DNA of 64,000 nucleotides. It comes from Arenibacter certesii DSM 19833 (GTDB lineage: Bacteria; Bacteroidota; Bacteroidia; Flavobacteriales; Flavobacteriaceae). The stretch lies in assembly GCF_000429545.1 (NCBI RefSeq), contig NZ_AUCB01000016.1, positions 44,322 to 108,321 on the forward strand. Direction: 5' to 3'. The translations under genes and the position numbers were made by a program. This document shows positions 9,459 to 18,514 of the stretch, in pieces. Numbering within the stretch: the stretch's first letter is position 1; the number at the start of each line of letters is the position of its first letter. The notes beneath the pieces were generated by a model. The model did not search any database and was not told the DNA's origin. It saw only the letters and a program-made list of their open reading frames with translations.

Positions 9459-9472
9459 CCCAGTGGTTTTTA
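9451..9472 (+). terminator. terminator after kinase-regulator pair
   Basis: ACCACT / AGTGGT stem with a 6-nt loop containing the stop codon, followed by TTTTT. The stem is short, so confidence is moderate. Confidence 0.4.
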
Positions 9473-9591
9473 GTTAACTTTGATTTATACAAAATTAAAT
9501 ACAATCCCTTACATCAAAATTAATTCCCATTTATTGTATTATTTCCGGGGATATTTCTTTTGATTATCAACTATAAATCAAAGTATAAAGA

Positions 9592-11337
9592 ATGAAATTC
9601 ATATTTGCGCTTAGCTTGGTGCTCAGCTTAATTTCCTGCGAGACCCAAATGGAAAGTAAGACAAAGGAGATTACCACCATTTTTGAAAAGAGCAACGGAA
9701 AAGAAACCGCAACGTACCTCCAAGCCATTGATTTCTACATTGAACTTGCCAAGGAATTTTCCGAAATAAATATTCAGACCATAGGCTCCACTGATAGTGG
9801 CTATCCGCTACATATTGTAACTTATAACACCGAAGCCGAATTTAATTTTAATAAAATAGGCAAGGAGAAGAACGTAATCCTCATCAACAATGGAATTCAT
9901 CCTGGTGAAAGCGATGGCATAGACGCTAGCATGCTATTATACCGAGATCTAGCCTTAAAGAAGATAAGGCCTCCAAAAAACACTGTACTTGTCACTATCC
10001 CCGTTTACAATATTGGGGGTGCATTGAGCAGAAATTCCACCTCCAGGACAAACCAGAATGGTCCCAACTCCTATGGTTTTAGAGGAAATACAAAGAACTA
10101 CGACCTTAATCGGGATTTTATTAAGGCGGACACAAAAAATGCACACACTTTTTCCAAAATCTTTCACCTGGTAAAGCCAGACATTTTTATAGATAATCAC
10201 GTAAGCAATGGTGCAGATTATCAATATACTCTTACCCATTTATTCACTCAACATAACAAACTAGACGGTGAATTAGGGGAATACTTACACCAAGAAATGA
10301 TGCCCTCGCTAGAAAAATCATTAACAGATGCAGGTTGGGACATCACCCCTTACGTTAATGTGTTTAACACTGTCCCAGAGAACGGGTTTCACCAGTTTAT
10401 GGATTATCCTCGCTATTCCACCGGATACACGGCCTTATGGAATACCTTAGGGTTAATGGTAGAGACCCATATGCTAAAACCTTACAAGCAAAGGGTAGAG
10501 GGCACCTATATATTAATGGCAAAACTAATAGACCTTGCCGAGAAGGATCACAAAAAAATAAAAAACCTAAGGGAACACTCCTTTGAAAGGTACTTGGAGA
10601 AAATGACCTATCCCCTACAATGGGCAATAGACAGCACAAAAGTCAGCCTTTTAGAGTTTAAAGGATATAGCGCAGACACCCTTGTTAGCGAAGTAACAGG
10701 CTTGCCTAGATTAAAATACGATCAGAAAAAACCTTTCACCCAAGAAGTCACTTACCACAATTACTATACGCCTACCAAAGAAGTAGAAATACCAAAAGCA
10801 TACCTAATAAAAAAAGGATGGGAAAACATCATCACTCTATTAGAAAACAATCAGATTAGTTATGAAATTTTAAAAGAAAAGAAAACCTACAATGTAGAAT
10901 CGTATAAGATTGATACTTTTGAGACCTACCAAAATTCTTATGAGGGTCATTACCCACACTACAATACCAATGTTGTAGCCACACTGGAAAATATTGAATT
11001 TACCCCAGGCGATATTTTGGTTCCAACCAATCAAAAAGGATTACGATATTTAATGGAAACCTTAGAGCCCGAGGCAACAGATTCTTTTTTCAACTGGAAC
11101 TTTTTTGATGTAATACTGCAGCGAAAAGAAGGATTTTCCCCTTATGTCTTTGAGGATATAGCCTTAGCAACCTTAAAAAAAGACTCAAAACTAAAGTCGG
11201 CTTTTATTCTAAAAAAGGAGAGGGACAGTCTTTTCGCAAGCAATTGGTATGCACAATTAGATTGGATCTATAAGCGATCCAAGCATTACGACCCCCACTT
11301 TATGCAATATCCGGTTTACCGGGTCCTTAAAGATTAG
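9592..11337 (+). CDS. M14-family zinc metallocarboxypeptidase lipoprotein
   Basis: A 581-residue envelope peptidase. The N-terminus is a lipoprotein signal (lipobox LISC, Cys16). The M14 zinc site is readable: His103 and Glu106 in GIHPGESDG, and His203 in IDNHVSNG. Substrate Arg174 lies in DLNRDF, and the catalytic Glu291 in MVETHML. The C-terminal 280 residues have no motif I recognise and may be a specificity or beta-sandwich domain. It probably trims peptides at the cell surface; the substrate is unknown. It stands alone, with the convergent NUDIX gene ending 6 bp after its stop. Confidence 0.88.
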   Translation: MKFIFALSLVLSLISCETQMESKTKEITTIFEKSNGKETATYLQAIDFYIELAKEFSEINIQTIGSTDSGYPLHIVTYNTEAEFNFNKIGKEKNVILINNGIHPGESDGIDASMLLYRDLALKKIRPPKNTVLVTIPVYNIGGALSRNSTSRTNQNGPNSYGFRGNTKNYDLNRDFIKADTKNAHTFSKIFHLVKPDIFIDNHVSNGADYQYTLTHLFTQHNKLDGELGEYLHQEMMPSLEKSLTDAGWDITPYVNVFNTVPENGFHQFMDYPRYSTGYTALWNTLGLMVETHMLKPYKQRVEGTYILMAKLIDLAEKDHKKIKNLREHSFERYLEKMTYPLQWAIDSTKVSLLEFKGYSADTLVSEVTGLPRLKYDQKKPFTQEVTYHNYYTPTKEVEIPKAYLIKKGWENIITLLENNQISYEILKEKKTYNVESYKIDTFETYQNSYEGHYPHYNTNVVATLENIEFTPGDILVPTNQKGLRYLMETLEPEATDSFFNWNFFDVILQRKEGFSPYVFEDIALATLKKDSKLKSAFILKKERDSLFASNWYAQLDWIYKRSKHYDPHFMQYPVYRVLKD

Positions 11338-11342
11338 CTTAC

Positions 11343-11930
11343 CTATTCTTCAAACAAAATTCTAATATTTGCATAGGAATTTTCCAACGCTTTTTTAATT
11401 TTCCCTGGCCCCTTCCATTTCACTTTTTCAATGCCTTCACTGGCTTCTCCCACCAATTCTCCCTTATAATTGGTTCTCATGGCGAACCAATGCACCTCTT
11501 TTAATTTATAACCACCATTCCTTTTAAAAATGTGATAGGTAGTCTTTAGAAAGTTTTCAATTTTAAGCCCTTTCACACCTGTTTCCTCCTCCACTTCCCT
11601 AAGAGCGCACTCCTCTATAGTCTCTCCTTTGTCCAGTTTGCCTTTTGGAAGGTCCCATTTCCCTTCCCTATAAATAAAGAGCACTTTACCCTCTTTATTG
11701 GTCACCACACCCCCTGCAGCGACCACCAAAGGTATTTTTTTAGCAAATTTCTTTAATATTTCCTCTTTATTTGGATGATAAATAAAAGCTTCTTTTAGCT
11801 TTTTTGAAGCCAAGGAGCTGATAGCCTCATTAATAGAGGAAGCATTTAACAAGAAATATTTATTGTTGGTGGCGTCAGACAATTTATTTGTTAAAATCAA
11901 AGGTGACTCATTAACAAAAACTTTATACAT
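11343..11930 (-). CDS. NUDIX hydrolase
   Basis: 195 residues. The NUDIX box is complete: GKLDKGETIEECALREVEEE followed by TGV, matching Gx5Ex7REuxEExGu, so it should cleave a nucleoside diphosphate linked to another group with Mg2+. About 85 residues precede the NUDIX fold and carry no recognised domain. I chose the ATG at 11930 (MYKVFVNESPLIL); a longer frame to 12053 would run through the start of pyrE on the other strand and looks spurious. Its start codon is 7 bp from that of pyrE, so the two genes must share regulatory DNA inside each other's 5' ends. Substrate unknown. Confidence 0.88.
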   Translation of the reverse strand: MYKVFVNESPLILTNKLSDATNNKYFLLNASSINEAISSLASKKLKEAFIYHPNKEEILKKFAKKIPLVVAAGGVVTNKEGKVLFIYREGKWDLPKGKLDKGETIEECALREVEEETGVKGLKIENFLKTTYHIFKRNGGYKLKEVHWFAMRTNYKGELVGEASEGIEKVKWKGPGKIKKALENSYANIRILFEE

Positions 11931-11933
11931 TTG
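11926..11933 (+). promoter_or_regulatory. -7 element of pyrE, predicting a leaderless mRNA
   Basis: TACATTTG fits TAnnTTTG and ends 4 bp before the pyrE ATG. It overlaps the NUDIX start codon on the other strand. Transcription would begin at or next to the A of the ATG. No good -33 TTG is seen at the expected spacing. Confidence 0.45.
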
Positions 11934-11937
11934 CGTT

Positions 11938-12579
11938 ATGGTTTTAGATAAAGACACAGCAAAAAAAACGGCCGAACTTCTGTTGCAAATTAATGCAATA
12001 AAGTTGAAACCTGAAAATCCTTTTACATGGGCTTCTGGTTGGAGGTCTCCCATCTATTGTGACAATCGTATAATTTTATCCTATCCGGTTATCAGAAATT
12101 ATATGCGGGAACAATTAGGAAAGCAATTAGAAACCCTTTATGGCAAGCCCGATGTTATTGCCGGAGTGGCAACAGGCGCCATTGGAATAGGGATGTTGGT
12201 AGCGGAATATTTGGGTCTTCCTTTTATTTATGTAAGACCGGAAGCCAAAGCTCATGGACGTCAAAATCAAATTGAGGGCCATTTGGAAGCTAACCAGAAC
12301 GTGGTAGTTATAGAAGATTTAATAAGCACTGGAAAAAGCAGTCTTAACGCAGTAGAAGCACTGAGAAACAATGGAGCTAACGTTAAAGGAATGCTAGCTG
12401 TATTTTCCTATGGCTTTGCAGTTGCAAACGAAAACTTTGAGAAATACAATGTGGAATTACACACTCTAAGTGATTACGACCACCTTTTGCAACAAGCCAC
12501 AGAAACCAATTACATAAAGGAAGATCAACATAAAACGCTAATGGAGTGGAGGACAGAGCCCGCTACCTGGCAACCATAA
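11938..12579 (+). CDS. pyrE: orotate phosphoribosyltransferase
   Basis: Converts orotate and PRPP to orotidine 5'-phosphate in pyrimidine synthesis. 213 residues, normal length. The PRPP-binding motif VVVIEDLISTGKSS is around 121-134, the catalytic loop region is RPEAKAHGRQNQIEG, and the N-terminal FTWASGWRSPIYCDNR binds orotate. The start at 11938 (MVLDKDTAKKTAELL) fits the family; an in-frame ATG at 11863 would overlap the NUDIX gene by 68 bp. A SRPBCC-family gene follows 3 bp after the stop. Confidence 0.95.
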   Translation: MVLDKDTAKKTAELLLQINAIKLKPENPFTWASGWRSPIYCDNRIILSYPVIRNYMREQLGKQLETLYGKPDVIAGVATGAIGIGMLVAEYLGLPFIYVRPEAKAHGRQNQIEGHLEANQNVVVIEDLISTGKSSLNAVEALRNNGANVKGMLAVFSYGFAVANENFEKYNVELHTLSDYDHLLQQATETNYIKEDQHKTLMEWRTEPATWQP

Positions 12580-12582
12580 ATT

Positions 12583-12975
12583 ATGCATTTAGAGACACCA
12601 AAGAAAACCGTAAACAAAAGCAGCAAAGAAGTTTTTGATTTCCTTAACGACATTAAGAATTTTGAAACTCTAATGCCCGATAACATAAGCAAGTTTGAGG
12701 TGCTTAATGAAGAGCGATTTTTGTTTGCTCTTAAGGGAATGCCAGAAATAGTATTGCAGAAAAAAGAGCAGACTCCTTACTCACAAATTGTTTTAGGTGC
12801 CGCAAGTGATAAATTACCTTTTTCATTGACAGCAGATATCGTAGAAATTAACGACTCTGAAAGCGAGGTAGTTCTAAGCTTTGAAGGCCAGTTTAATGCC
12901 ATGATGGCGATGATGGTTAAATCACCCATCACTAACTTCATAGGTACGCTATCTCAGAACCTATCTAAGATATAA
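12583..12975 (+). CDS. SRPBCC (START-like) family protein
   Basis: A 130-residue helix-grip-fold protein. The N-terminal pattern KTVNKSSKEVFDFLNDIKNFETLMPDNI is typical of SRPBCC/CoxG/polyketide-cyclase-like proteins, which bind hydrophobic ligands in a deep pocket. No catalytic residues can be assigned. It lies 3 bp behind pyrE and is surely cotranscribed. A role in pyrimidine metabolism is not implied by the fold; the pairing may simply be conserved synteny. Confidence 0.8.
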   Translation: MHLETPKKTVNKSSKEVFDFLNDIKNFETLMPDNISKFEVLNEERFLFALKGMPEIVLQKKEQTPYSQIVLGAASDKLPFSLTADIVEINDSESEVVLSFEGQFNAMMAMMVKSPITNFIGTLSQNLSKI

Positions 12976-12996
12976 AAACTTAACCTTACCCCTACA

Positions 12997-13031
12997 CTCC
13001 TTCTCTTCTATTATTTTAGAAAGAGAAGGAG
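12997..13031 (+). terminator. stem-loop after pyrE-SRPBCC unit
   Basis: An 11-bp perfect stem (CTCCTTCTCTT / AAGAGAAGGAG) with a 13-nt loop, 22 bp after the stop. No strong T-run follows, so it may act as an mRNA end stabiliser and not a classical terminator. Confidence 0.45.
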
Positions 13032-13134
13032 CTATTTACCTTTACAAATACCCAAGTCTATTAATTATTCCTTTCTTGGGATACTTCGCTACCCACGCAA
13101 TTCTTTTACTCCCCTATTTCGATAGTAAAAGTCC

Positions 13135-13866
13135 TTAATACATCAAGCTCACTTCTTTTAAATCAAACTCCCGCATAACACTATCCTCTAAAAGCAGTAC
13201 TAGTTTACCAGAAGGAGATACCCCTTTTATAAATCCCATAAATAGCTCCCCATTGGTATTTTGAAAAGTGGAAGGTTTATCCTTTCTAAAAAGTTGGTCC
13301 TCATAATTAGCAAACATGGTCTTAAATTCTTCTTCCTCTGCGTGTACTAAAAAGACTTTTAATTGATTAACTATTGAGAAAAGTAGCTCATCTAAATCAA
13401 AATTAGTACCCAATAAAAGCTTTAAAGAGGACACCTTTGGCAAGTTTAAAAAGTTGAATTGATTCACATTAAGGCCAATTCCAATTACAGAAGTATGTAT
13501 AAACCGTCCTGAAAGAACATTTTCTATCAAAACACCACCAATTTTGAACCGACCTGACATAATGTCGTTGGGCCATTTTATTTTCAAATCTGGCACATTC
13601 AATTGTTCTAACGCCGAAAAAATTGCTAAAGAAACACAAATATTTATGCGGAATTGATTTATTACCGACATTTCCTCGTATCGCTTTAACACGCTAAAGG
13701 TCAGGTTCTTACCAGGCTCCGAAATCCACTTGGTTCCCATCTGACCTCTTCCATGTGTCTGGGATTTAGTAGAAACTACCGTAAAATCTGCTATATTGCT
13801 CTCTTGCATTAGGTGTTTTAAATATGCATTTGTAGAGTCCGTGGCACTAAGTTTGATTAACTGCAT
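13135..13866 (-). CDS. birA: biotin--[acetyl-CoA-carboxylase] ligase
   Basis: Attaches biotin to carboxylase carrier domains, such as that of the pyruvate carboxylase at the left edge. 243 residues with only the ligase core and the C-terminal SH3-like domain. There is no N-terminal helix-turn-helix, so it cannot act as a repressor the way E. coli BirA does. Motifs: HGRGQMGTKW (residues 38-47, biotinyl-AMP loop), KWPNDIM near 99, and FKIGGVLIEN near 110. The gene is divergent from rsfS, with a 92-bp shared upstream region. Confidence 0.93.
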   Translation of the reverse strand: MQLIKLSATDSTNAYLKHLMQESNIADFTVVSTKSQTHGRGQMGTKWISEPGKNLTFSVLKRYEEMSVINQFRINICVSLAIFSALEQLNVPDLKIKWPNDIMSGRFKIGGVLIENVLSGRFIHTSVIGIGLNVNQFNFLNLPKVSSLKLLLGTNFDLDELLFSIVNQLKVFLVHAEEEEFKTMFANYEDQLFRKDKPSTFQNTNGELFMGFIKGVSPSGKLVLLLEDSVMREFDLKEVSLMY

Positions 13867-13931
13867 TTACAATTGTATGTTTATAATATAATGTATTGTT
13901 AAAAACAATGCTTTAAAAAACAAAATTATAA

Positions 13932-13939
13932 TAACTTTG
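13932..13939 (+). promoter_or_regulatory. -7 element of rsfS-ftsH operon
   Basis: TAACTTTG, 19 bp before the rsfS ATG, fits TAnnTTTG. Likely the promoter of the six-gene unit that follows. Confidence 0.45.
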
Positions 13940-13958
13940 TAAAAATTAAATTTTTTGA

Positions 13959-14336
13959 ATGCAGAATAGGAAAAGTAGCGCAGATGAGTTAATCGCTTTA
14001 ATTATAAGTGGTATAGAAGAAGTTAAAGGGCACGATATAAAATTACTAGATCTTAGAGATATTGAGAATACTGTTTGTGACTACTTTATAATTTGCAATG
14101 GTACTTCCAACACCCACGTAAATGCCATAGTAGGCTCTATCCAAAAAACTGTAAGCAAAGCCATAAAAGACAAACCATGGCACGTAGAAGGCTCTGATTA
14201 TGCCGAATGGGTGCTAATGGACTATGTCAACGTAGTGGTGCATGTGTTTCAGAAACAGGCGAGAGAACATTATGATATTGAAGGTCTTTGGGGCGATGCC
14301 AAAGTAACCTTAGTTGAAAGTAGCTTCAATCAGTAA
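13959..14336 (+). CDS. rsfS: ribosome silencing factor RsfS
   Basis: 125 residues. RsfS binds ribosomal protein uL14 and blocks subunit joining under nutrient limitation. Family motifs: IISGIEEVKGHDIKLLDLR, DYFIICNGTSNTHVNAI (about 45-61) and the C-terminal EGSDYAEWVLMDYVNVVVHVF followed by REHYDIEGLWGDA. First gene of an operon with ftsH, whose start lies 9 bp after this stop. Confidence 0.94.
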   Translation: MQNRKSSADELIALIISGIEEVKGHDIKLLDLRDIENTVCDYFIICNGTSNTHVNAIVGSIQKTVSKAIKDKPWHVEGSDYAEWVLMDYVNVVVHVFQKQAREHYDIEGLWGDAKVTLVESSFNQ

Positions 14337-14345
14337 AAAATAATA

Positions 14346-16373
14346 ATGGCAAAAGAAAATAATACAAGTCCTAAAAAACCAAAATTTAATACTTGGTGGA
14401 TATACGGAATTATAGCAGTAATGCTAATTGGGTTTCAATTTTTCGGTAGTGGAAATTTTGCGAGCACCAAAAAAGCAAACACGTCAGAACTTCAAGATTT
14501 CCTGAGAAATGGTGATATCAAGAAAATACTGATTATCACCAATACCAAACAAGCCAAAGTATTCCTTAATGAGGAGGCGCTAAAGAAAGACGTTCATAAA
14601 GATGTTGCCGACCAGGCCTTCTCAATGAGCGCTACAGCCACGCCCCAATATGTGGTTAACTACGGGGACCAACAGAACTTTGAGAAAACAATTTACGCTA
14701 TCAAAGATCAGAATACCAGCTTGGATACAGAAGTTGTTTTCGACACTGAGAACAATGTTTTCATGGACCTTGTATTTACGTTGCTCCCTTTTATACTTAT
14801 TATTGGAATTTGGATATACCTTATGCGACGTATGTCTGGAGGTGCCGGAGGCGGTGCAGGCGGACAGATATTTAACATAGGAAAATCCAAGGCAAAACTC
14901 TTTGACGAAAAAACAGATACCAGAACCTCTTTTAAAGATGTTGCCGGACTAGAAGGTGCAAAAGAAGAAGTAGAGGAGATTGTAGAGTTTTTAAGAAACC
15001 CAGATAAATACACCTCTTTAGGAGGGAAAATACCAAAAGGAGCGCTCTTAGTAGGACCTCCAGGAACAGGCAAAACCCTTCTTGCCAAGGCAGTTGCAGG
15101 GGAAGCCAAAGTACCCTTCTTCTCACTTTCAGGTTCAGATTTCGTTGAAATGTTCGTTGGGGTAGGTGCTTCTAGAGTTAGAGACCTATTTAAGCAAGCA
15201 AAAGACAAATCGCCCTCTATAATATTTATAGACGAGATAGACGCCATTGGTAGGGCTAGAGGAAAAAATAGTCTAACCGGCTCTAATGATGAAAGGGAAA
15301 ACACCCTTAACCAGTTGTTGACGGAGATGGATGGTTTTGGCACCAATACCAACGTAATTGTACTTGCTGCCACAAACCGTGCAGATGTTTTAGACAAGGC
15401 ATTAATGAGAGCTGGACGTTTTGACAGGCAAATTTATGTAGACCTTCCAGACATTAGGGAACGTAAAGAAATATTTGAGGTCCATTTAAGACCCATTAAA
15501 ACGGCCGAGACCCTAGATGTTGATTTTCTAGCCAAGCAAACACCCGGTTTTTCTGGTGCAGATATTGCCAACGTATGTAACGAAGCAGCATTAATTGCAG
15601 CAAGAAAAGAGAAAAAAGCAGTTACCAAACAAGACTTTTTGGACGCTGTGGATAGAATAGTGGGCGGACTAGAGAAAAAGAACAAAATAATCACTCCAAG
15701 GGAAAAAGAAACCATTGCCTATCACGAGGCTGGTCATGCTACTGTTAGCTGGATGCTGGAACACGCAGCACCTTTAGTTAAAGTTACTATTGTACCAAGG
15801 GGCCAGTCTCTAGGAGCTGCCTGGTACCTACCAGAAGAACGCCTGATCGTTAGACCAGATCAAATGAAGGATGAGATGTGTGCCGCCTTAGGAGGTAGAG
15901 CTGCAGAAAAAGTAATATTCGGAGAAATCTCCACGGGTGCCCTTAGTGATTTGGAAAAAATTACTAAGCAAGCTAGAGCCATGGTAACAGTTTACGGACT
16001 TAATGATAAAATAGGGAATTTAACCTATTACGATTCCTCAGGACAAAACGAGTATGGTTTCACCAAGCCGTATAGCGAACAAACGGCACATACCATTGAT
16101 ACGGAAATTTCCAAGCTTGTAGAAGAGCAATACCAAAGAGCTATTGATCTTTTATCTGAAAATAAGGATAAACTTAAAGAGTTAGCTGAGCGTTTATTGG
16201 AAAAAGAAGTTATATTTAAGGACGATTTAGAGAAGATATTTGGACGGCGACCTTTTGAAAAAGATCAATTACTTGATGCAGAGGAAGCTGCGAATAAAGA
16301 AAAATTGTCTAAAGTAAATGATTCTGCGGAAGAAGAAGGTGAAAACAAGATTGAGCCGAAGACTGAAAAATAA
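14346..16373 (+). CDS. ftsH: ATP-dependent zinc metalloprotease FtsH
   Basis: Membrane-bound AAA+ protease that degrades misfolded membrane proteins and some regulatory proteins. 675 residues. Two transmembrane helices (about 17-33 and 142-160) flank a periplasmic domain; then AAA+ Walker A GPPGTGKT at 237-244, Walker B IFIDEID at 293-299, the SRH around 345-363, and the zinc site HEAGH at 460-464. The C-terminal tail is acidic and lysine-rich. Placement with cdsA and psd recalls E. coli FtsH's control of lipid balance, but a mechanistic link here is inference. Confidence 0.97.
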   Translation: MAKENNTSPKKPKFNTWWIYGIIAVMLIGFQFFGSGNFASTKKANTSELQDFLRNGDIKKILIITNTKQAKVFLNEEALKKDVHKDVADQAFSMSATATPQYVVNYGDQQNFEKTIYAIKDQNTSLDTEVVFDTENNVFMDLVFTLLPFILIIGIWIYLMRRMSGGAGGGAGGQIFNIGKSKAKLFDEKTDTRTSFKDVAGLEGAKEEVEEIVEFLRNPDKYTSLGGKIPKGALLVGPPGTGKTLLAKAVAGEAKVPFFSLSGSDFVEMFVGVGASRVRDLFKQAKDKSPSIIFIDEIDAIGRARGKNSLTGSNDERENTLNQLLTEMDGFGTNTNVIVLAATNRADVLDKALMRAGRFDRQIYVDLPDIRERKEIFEVHLRPIKTAETLDVDFLAKQTPGFSGADIANVCNEAALIAARKEKKAVTKQDFLDAVDRIVGGLEKKNKIITPREKETIAYHEAGHATVSWMLEHAAPLVKVTIVPRGQSLGAAWYLPEERLIVRPDQMKDEMCAALGGRAAEKVIFGEISTGALSDLEKITKQARAMVTVYGLNDKIGNLTYYDSSGQNEYGFTKPYSEQTAHTIDTEISKLVEEQYQRAIDLLSENKDKLKELAERLLEKEVIFKDDLEKIFGRRPFEKDQLLDAEEAANKEKLSKVNDSAEEEGENKIEPKTEK

Positions 16374-16433
16374 AATCTGAATTAATCCGTTGTTTTCTTT
16401 GAATTGAGAGCTAAATGAAGCGTTTATATTTTA

Positions 16434-17045
16434 ATGGGATTGTTTGATAAGCTTTTTGGGGGAGGCAAGAAAAAGGTTCCTAAAGAACAAATGGAAACCA
16501 CAGGGCAACATATGCCCGATCTCCAAATCCCTGTGGATGAAAAGTTCACTATTAACTTTAAACGCAATGGGGGTAAATTTTTGTATTGTGATTCCTTTGA
16601 AGAAGTCTATGTCAATTTAGACAATATCATTATTGAGAATAAATGGCAGGATCAAACCTTTTTCACTATGGACGAACGCTTGGAGGAAAAATTCTCCAAA
16701 CGAGATATCAGTTTTACCCCTATTCCAAGTCAAAGCGAGGTATTCTTTACTACATGTGAGCATTTAATTGCACAAAATGGCTCTATATTGGTTTGCTCAA
16801 ATCAATTAAAAGAAAGGAAGTTAAATGAACTTCCCTCTAACTTAATTGTTTTTGCAACTACAAGTCAATTAGTAGAGTCCATTGGGGAGGGTTTAAAAAC
16901 GATCAATAAGAAGTACAAAAAGCAAATTCCGGCCAACATCACCACCATTAAACATTTCTTGCCTACCGATGAGAATTCAGATGATTTCTTAACTTACGGA
17001 AGTAGTTCTAAAAATCTTTATCTTTTACTTCTGGAAGACTTGTAG
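16434..17045 (+). CDS. LUD-domain (LutC/YkgG-like) protein
   Basis: 203 residues. The N-terminus is a glycine/lysine-rich leader (MGLFDKLFGGGKKK) followed by a LUD-like fold; phrases such as FTTCEHLIAQNGSILVCSNQ and LIVFATTSQLVESIGEGL resemble the C-terminal half of LutC-type proteins. LUD proteins accompany lactate oxidation complexes, yet no LutA or LutB is nearby, so a lactate role is not supported. It sits between ftsH (60 bp upstream) and cdsA (1 bp downstream), which suggests a membrane or lipid-related function. Family assignment is from pattern recognition only. Confidence 0.7.
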   Translation: MGLFDKLFGGGKKKVPKEQMETTGQHMPDLQIPVDEKFTINFKRNGGKFLYCDSFEEVYVNLDNIIIENKWQDQTFFTMDERLEEKFSKRDISFTPIPSQSEVFFTTCEHLIAQNGSILVCSNQLKERKLNELPSNLIVFATTSQLVESIGEGLKTINKKYKKQIPANITTIKHFLPTDENSDDFLTYGSSSKNLYLLLLEDL

Positions 17046-17046
17046 T

Positions 17047-17850
17047 ATGAAAGAAATTTTAAGGCGGTTATTAACAGGGGCTGTATTTGTCATATTATTA
17101 TTGTCGGCCATTTTTCTAAGTTCCGATGCATTCGACTTCCTTTTCATGACCTTTGGCCTTATTTGTCTCTATGAATACAAACGAATGGTGAAGCTTAGGG
17201 GCTATCATGTATTTATAGCCTATTTGGGCTTGTGGTGGGCCTACATCTATTTAGTTCAAGATAAGATTCTCATTAATATTTTGATGTTTGCAACAATAAC
17301 AGTTAATTTTGCGCTGTTATTTTATTTGTTTTCTGGAAAGGAAAAATTATTCAACAATTTACAAAAATTCCTTATCGGCTTATTTTATATAGGGGGAGGA
17401 TGTATTTTTCTAACCATGATTCCATATAAGGACAGTGATTTTGCGCAATTCCTGATTATGGGGATATTCATCCTGATCTGGGTAAACGATTCTTTTGCTT
17501 ATTTAGTTGGCAAGACCATAGGGAAAACAAAATTGTTTCCATCGGTTTCGCCTAAAAAGACTGTAGAAGGAACCTTAGGAGGCTACGTATTTGCATTGGG
17601 AGCCGCCTATTTCATGTCCAAATATGAAACCAATGTCTCGCTTGTCCAATGGCTGATCCTCGCAACGGTTATTGTTTCTGCGGGCAGCCTAGGGGACCTT
17701 GTTGAATCGAAGTTCAAAAGGGCAGCTGGAGTAAAAGATAGCGGGGCCATTTTGCCAGGCCACGGAGGGATGTTAGATCGATTAGATAGTTTAGTTTTTG
17801 CCGCACCTTTTGCATATTTAACTTTAACAATTTTTAAACATGTTTCATAA
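17047..17850 (+). CDS. cdsA: phosphatidate cytidylyltransferase
   Basis: Makes CDP-diacylglycerol from phosphatidate and CTP at the inner membrane, the branch point for all phospholipids. 267 residues with about seven or eight hydrophobic helices. The family signature is complete near the C-terminus: SLGDLVESKFKRAAGVKD, then GAILPGHGGMLDRLD. It starts one base after the LUD gene and overlaps psd by 11 bp, so the three are translationally coupled. Confidence 0.95.
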   Translation: MKEILRRLLTGAVFVILLLSAIFLSSDAFDFLFMTFGLICLYEYKRMVKLRGYHVFIAYLGLWWAYIYLVQDKILINILMFATITVNFALLFYLFSGKEKLFNNLQKFLIGLFYIGGGCIFLTMIPYKDSDFAQFLIMGIFILIWVNDSFAYLVGKTIGKTKLFPSVSPKKTVEGTLGGYVFALGAAYFMSKYETNVSLVQWLILATVIVSAGSLGDLVESKFKRAAGVKDSGAILPGHGGMLDRLDSLVFAAPFAYLTLTIFKHVS

Positions 17851-18514
17851 AGAAGGACAGAAAATTATTGTCACCACATTTATCCTTGTATGTTCAGTGG
17901 TTTTGTTGAGCCATTACCTCATAGATATTTCATGGCTAAAACTTACCCTACAAATTGGTGCCTTACTAATTCTTATCCTGATTCTTCAATTCTTTAGGAA
18001 TCCTTCTCGCAAGGGCACTAAAAATTTTGACGATATATTAGCACCTGTTGATGGTAAAGTAGTAGTTATAGAAGAGGTTGATGAAAATGAATACTTTAAG
18101 GATAAGCGCATACAGGTGTCTATTTTTATGTCCCCTATAAATGTTCATGTAACCCGTTACCCAGCTACGGGAGTTATTAAGTTCTCCAAATACCATCCTG
18201 GAAAATATTTGGTAGCTTGGCACCCAAAGGCCAGTGAAGAGAATGAAAGAACAACAGTAGTACTAAATACACCAAAGTTTGGTGATATCCTATACCGACA
18301 AATAGCTGGTGCTTTGGCTCGTAGAATTGTAAACTACGCAGAAGTTGGAGAGAGCGTTCACCAGGGAGAAGATGCCGGTTTCATAAAATTTGGTTCTCGA
18401 GTAGATTTGTTCCTGCCTTTGAACAGTGCCATTTGTGTTAAATTGGGCCAGAAGGTTGTTGGAGCCCAAACCTGTATAGCAACCAAAAAGGTTGAAAAAG
18501 AAAATGAATACTGA
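17840..18514 (+). CDS. psd: phosphatidylserine decarboxylase family protein
   Basis: Decarboxylates phosphatidylserine to phosphatidylethanolamine. 224 residues, the short Psd type II form with one or two N-terminal membrane helices (about 11-52). LAPVDGKVVVIEEV near 68 and SPINVHVTRYPATG near 98 are typical. The self-cleavage site that creates the pyruvoyl group is Gly185-Ser186 in FIKFGSRVDLF. It overlaps cdsA by 11 bp and the acyl-CoA-binding protein gene by 11 bp. No phosphatidylserine synthase gene is recognisable beside it. Confidence 0.94.
   Translation: MFHKEGQKIIVTTFILVCSVVLLSHYLIDISWLKLTLQIGALLILILILQFFRNPSRKGTKNFDDILAPVDGKVVVIEEVDENEYFKDKRIQVSIFMSPINVHVTRYPATGVIKFSKYHPGKYLVAWHPKASEENERTTVVLNTPKFGDILYRQIAGALARRIVNYAEVGESVHQGEDAGFIKFGSRVDLFLPLNSAICVKLGQKVVGAQTCIATKKVEKENEY

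Noticed and set aside
14708..15397. A 229-codon frame antisense to ftsH
   Set aside because: It lies wholly inside the AAA+ domain of ftsH and its sequence is a low-complexity mirror of that gene; a shadow.
16434..17045. Lactate utilisation operon around the LUD gene
   Set aside because: No lutA or lutB homologue nearby; the neighbours are ftsH and lipid genes.
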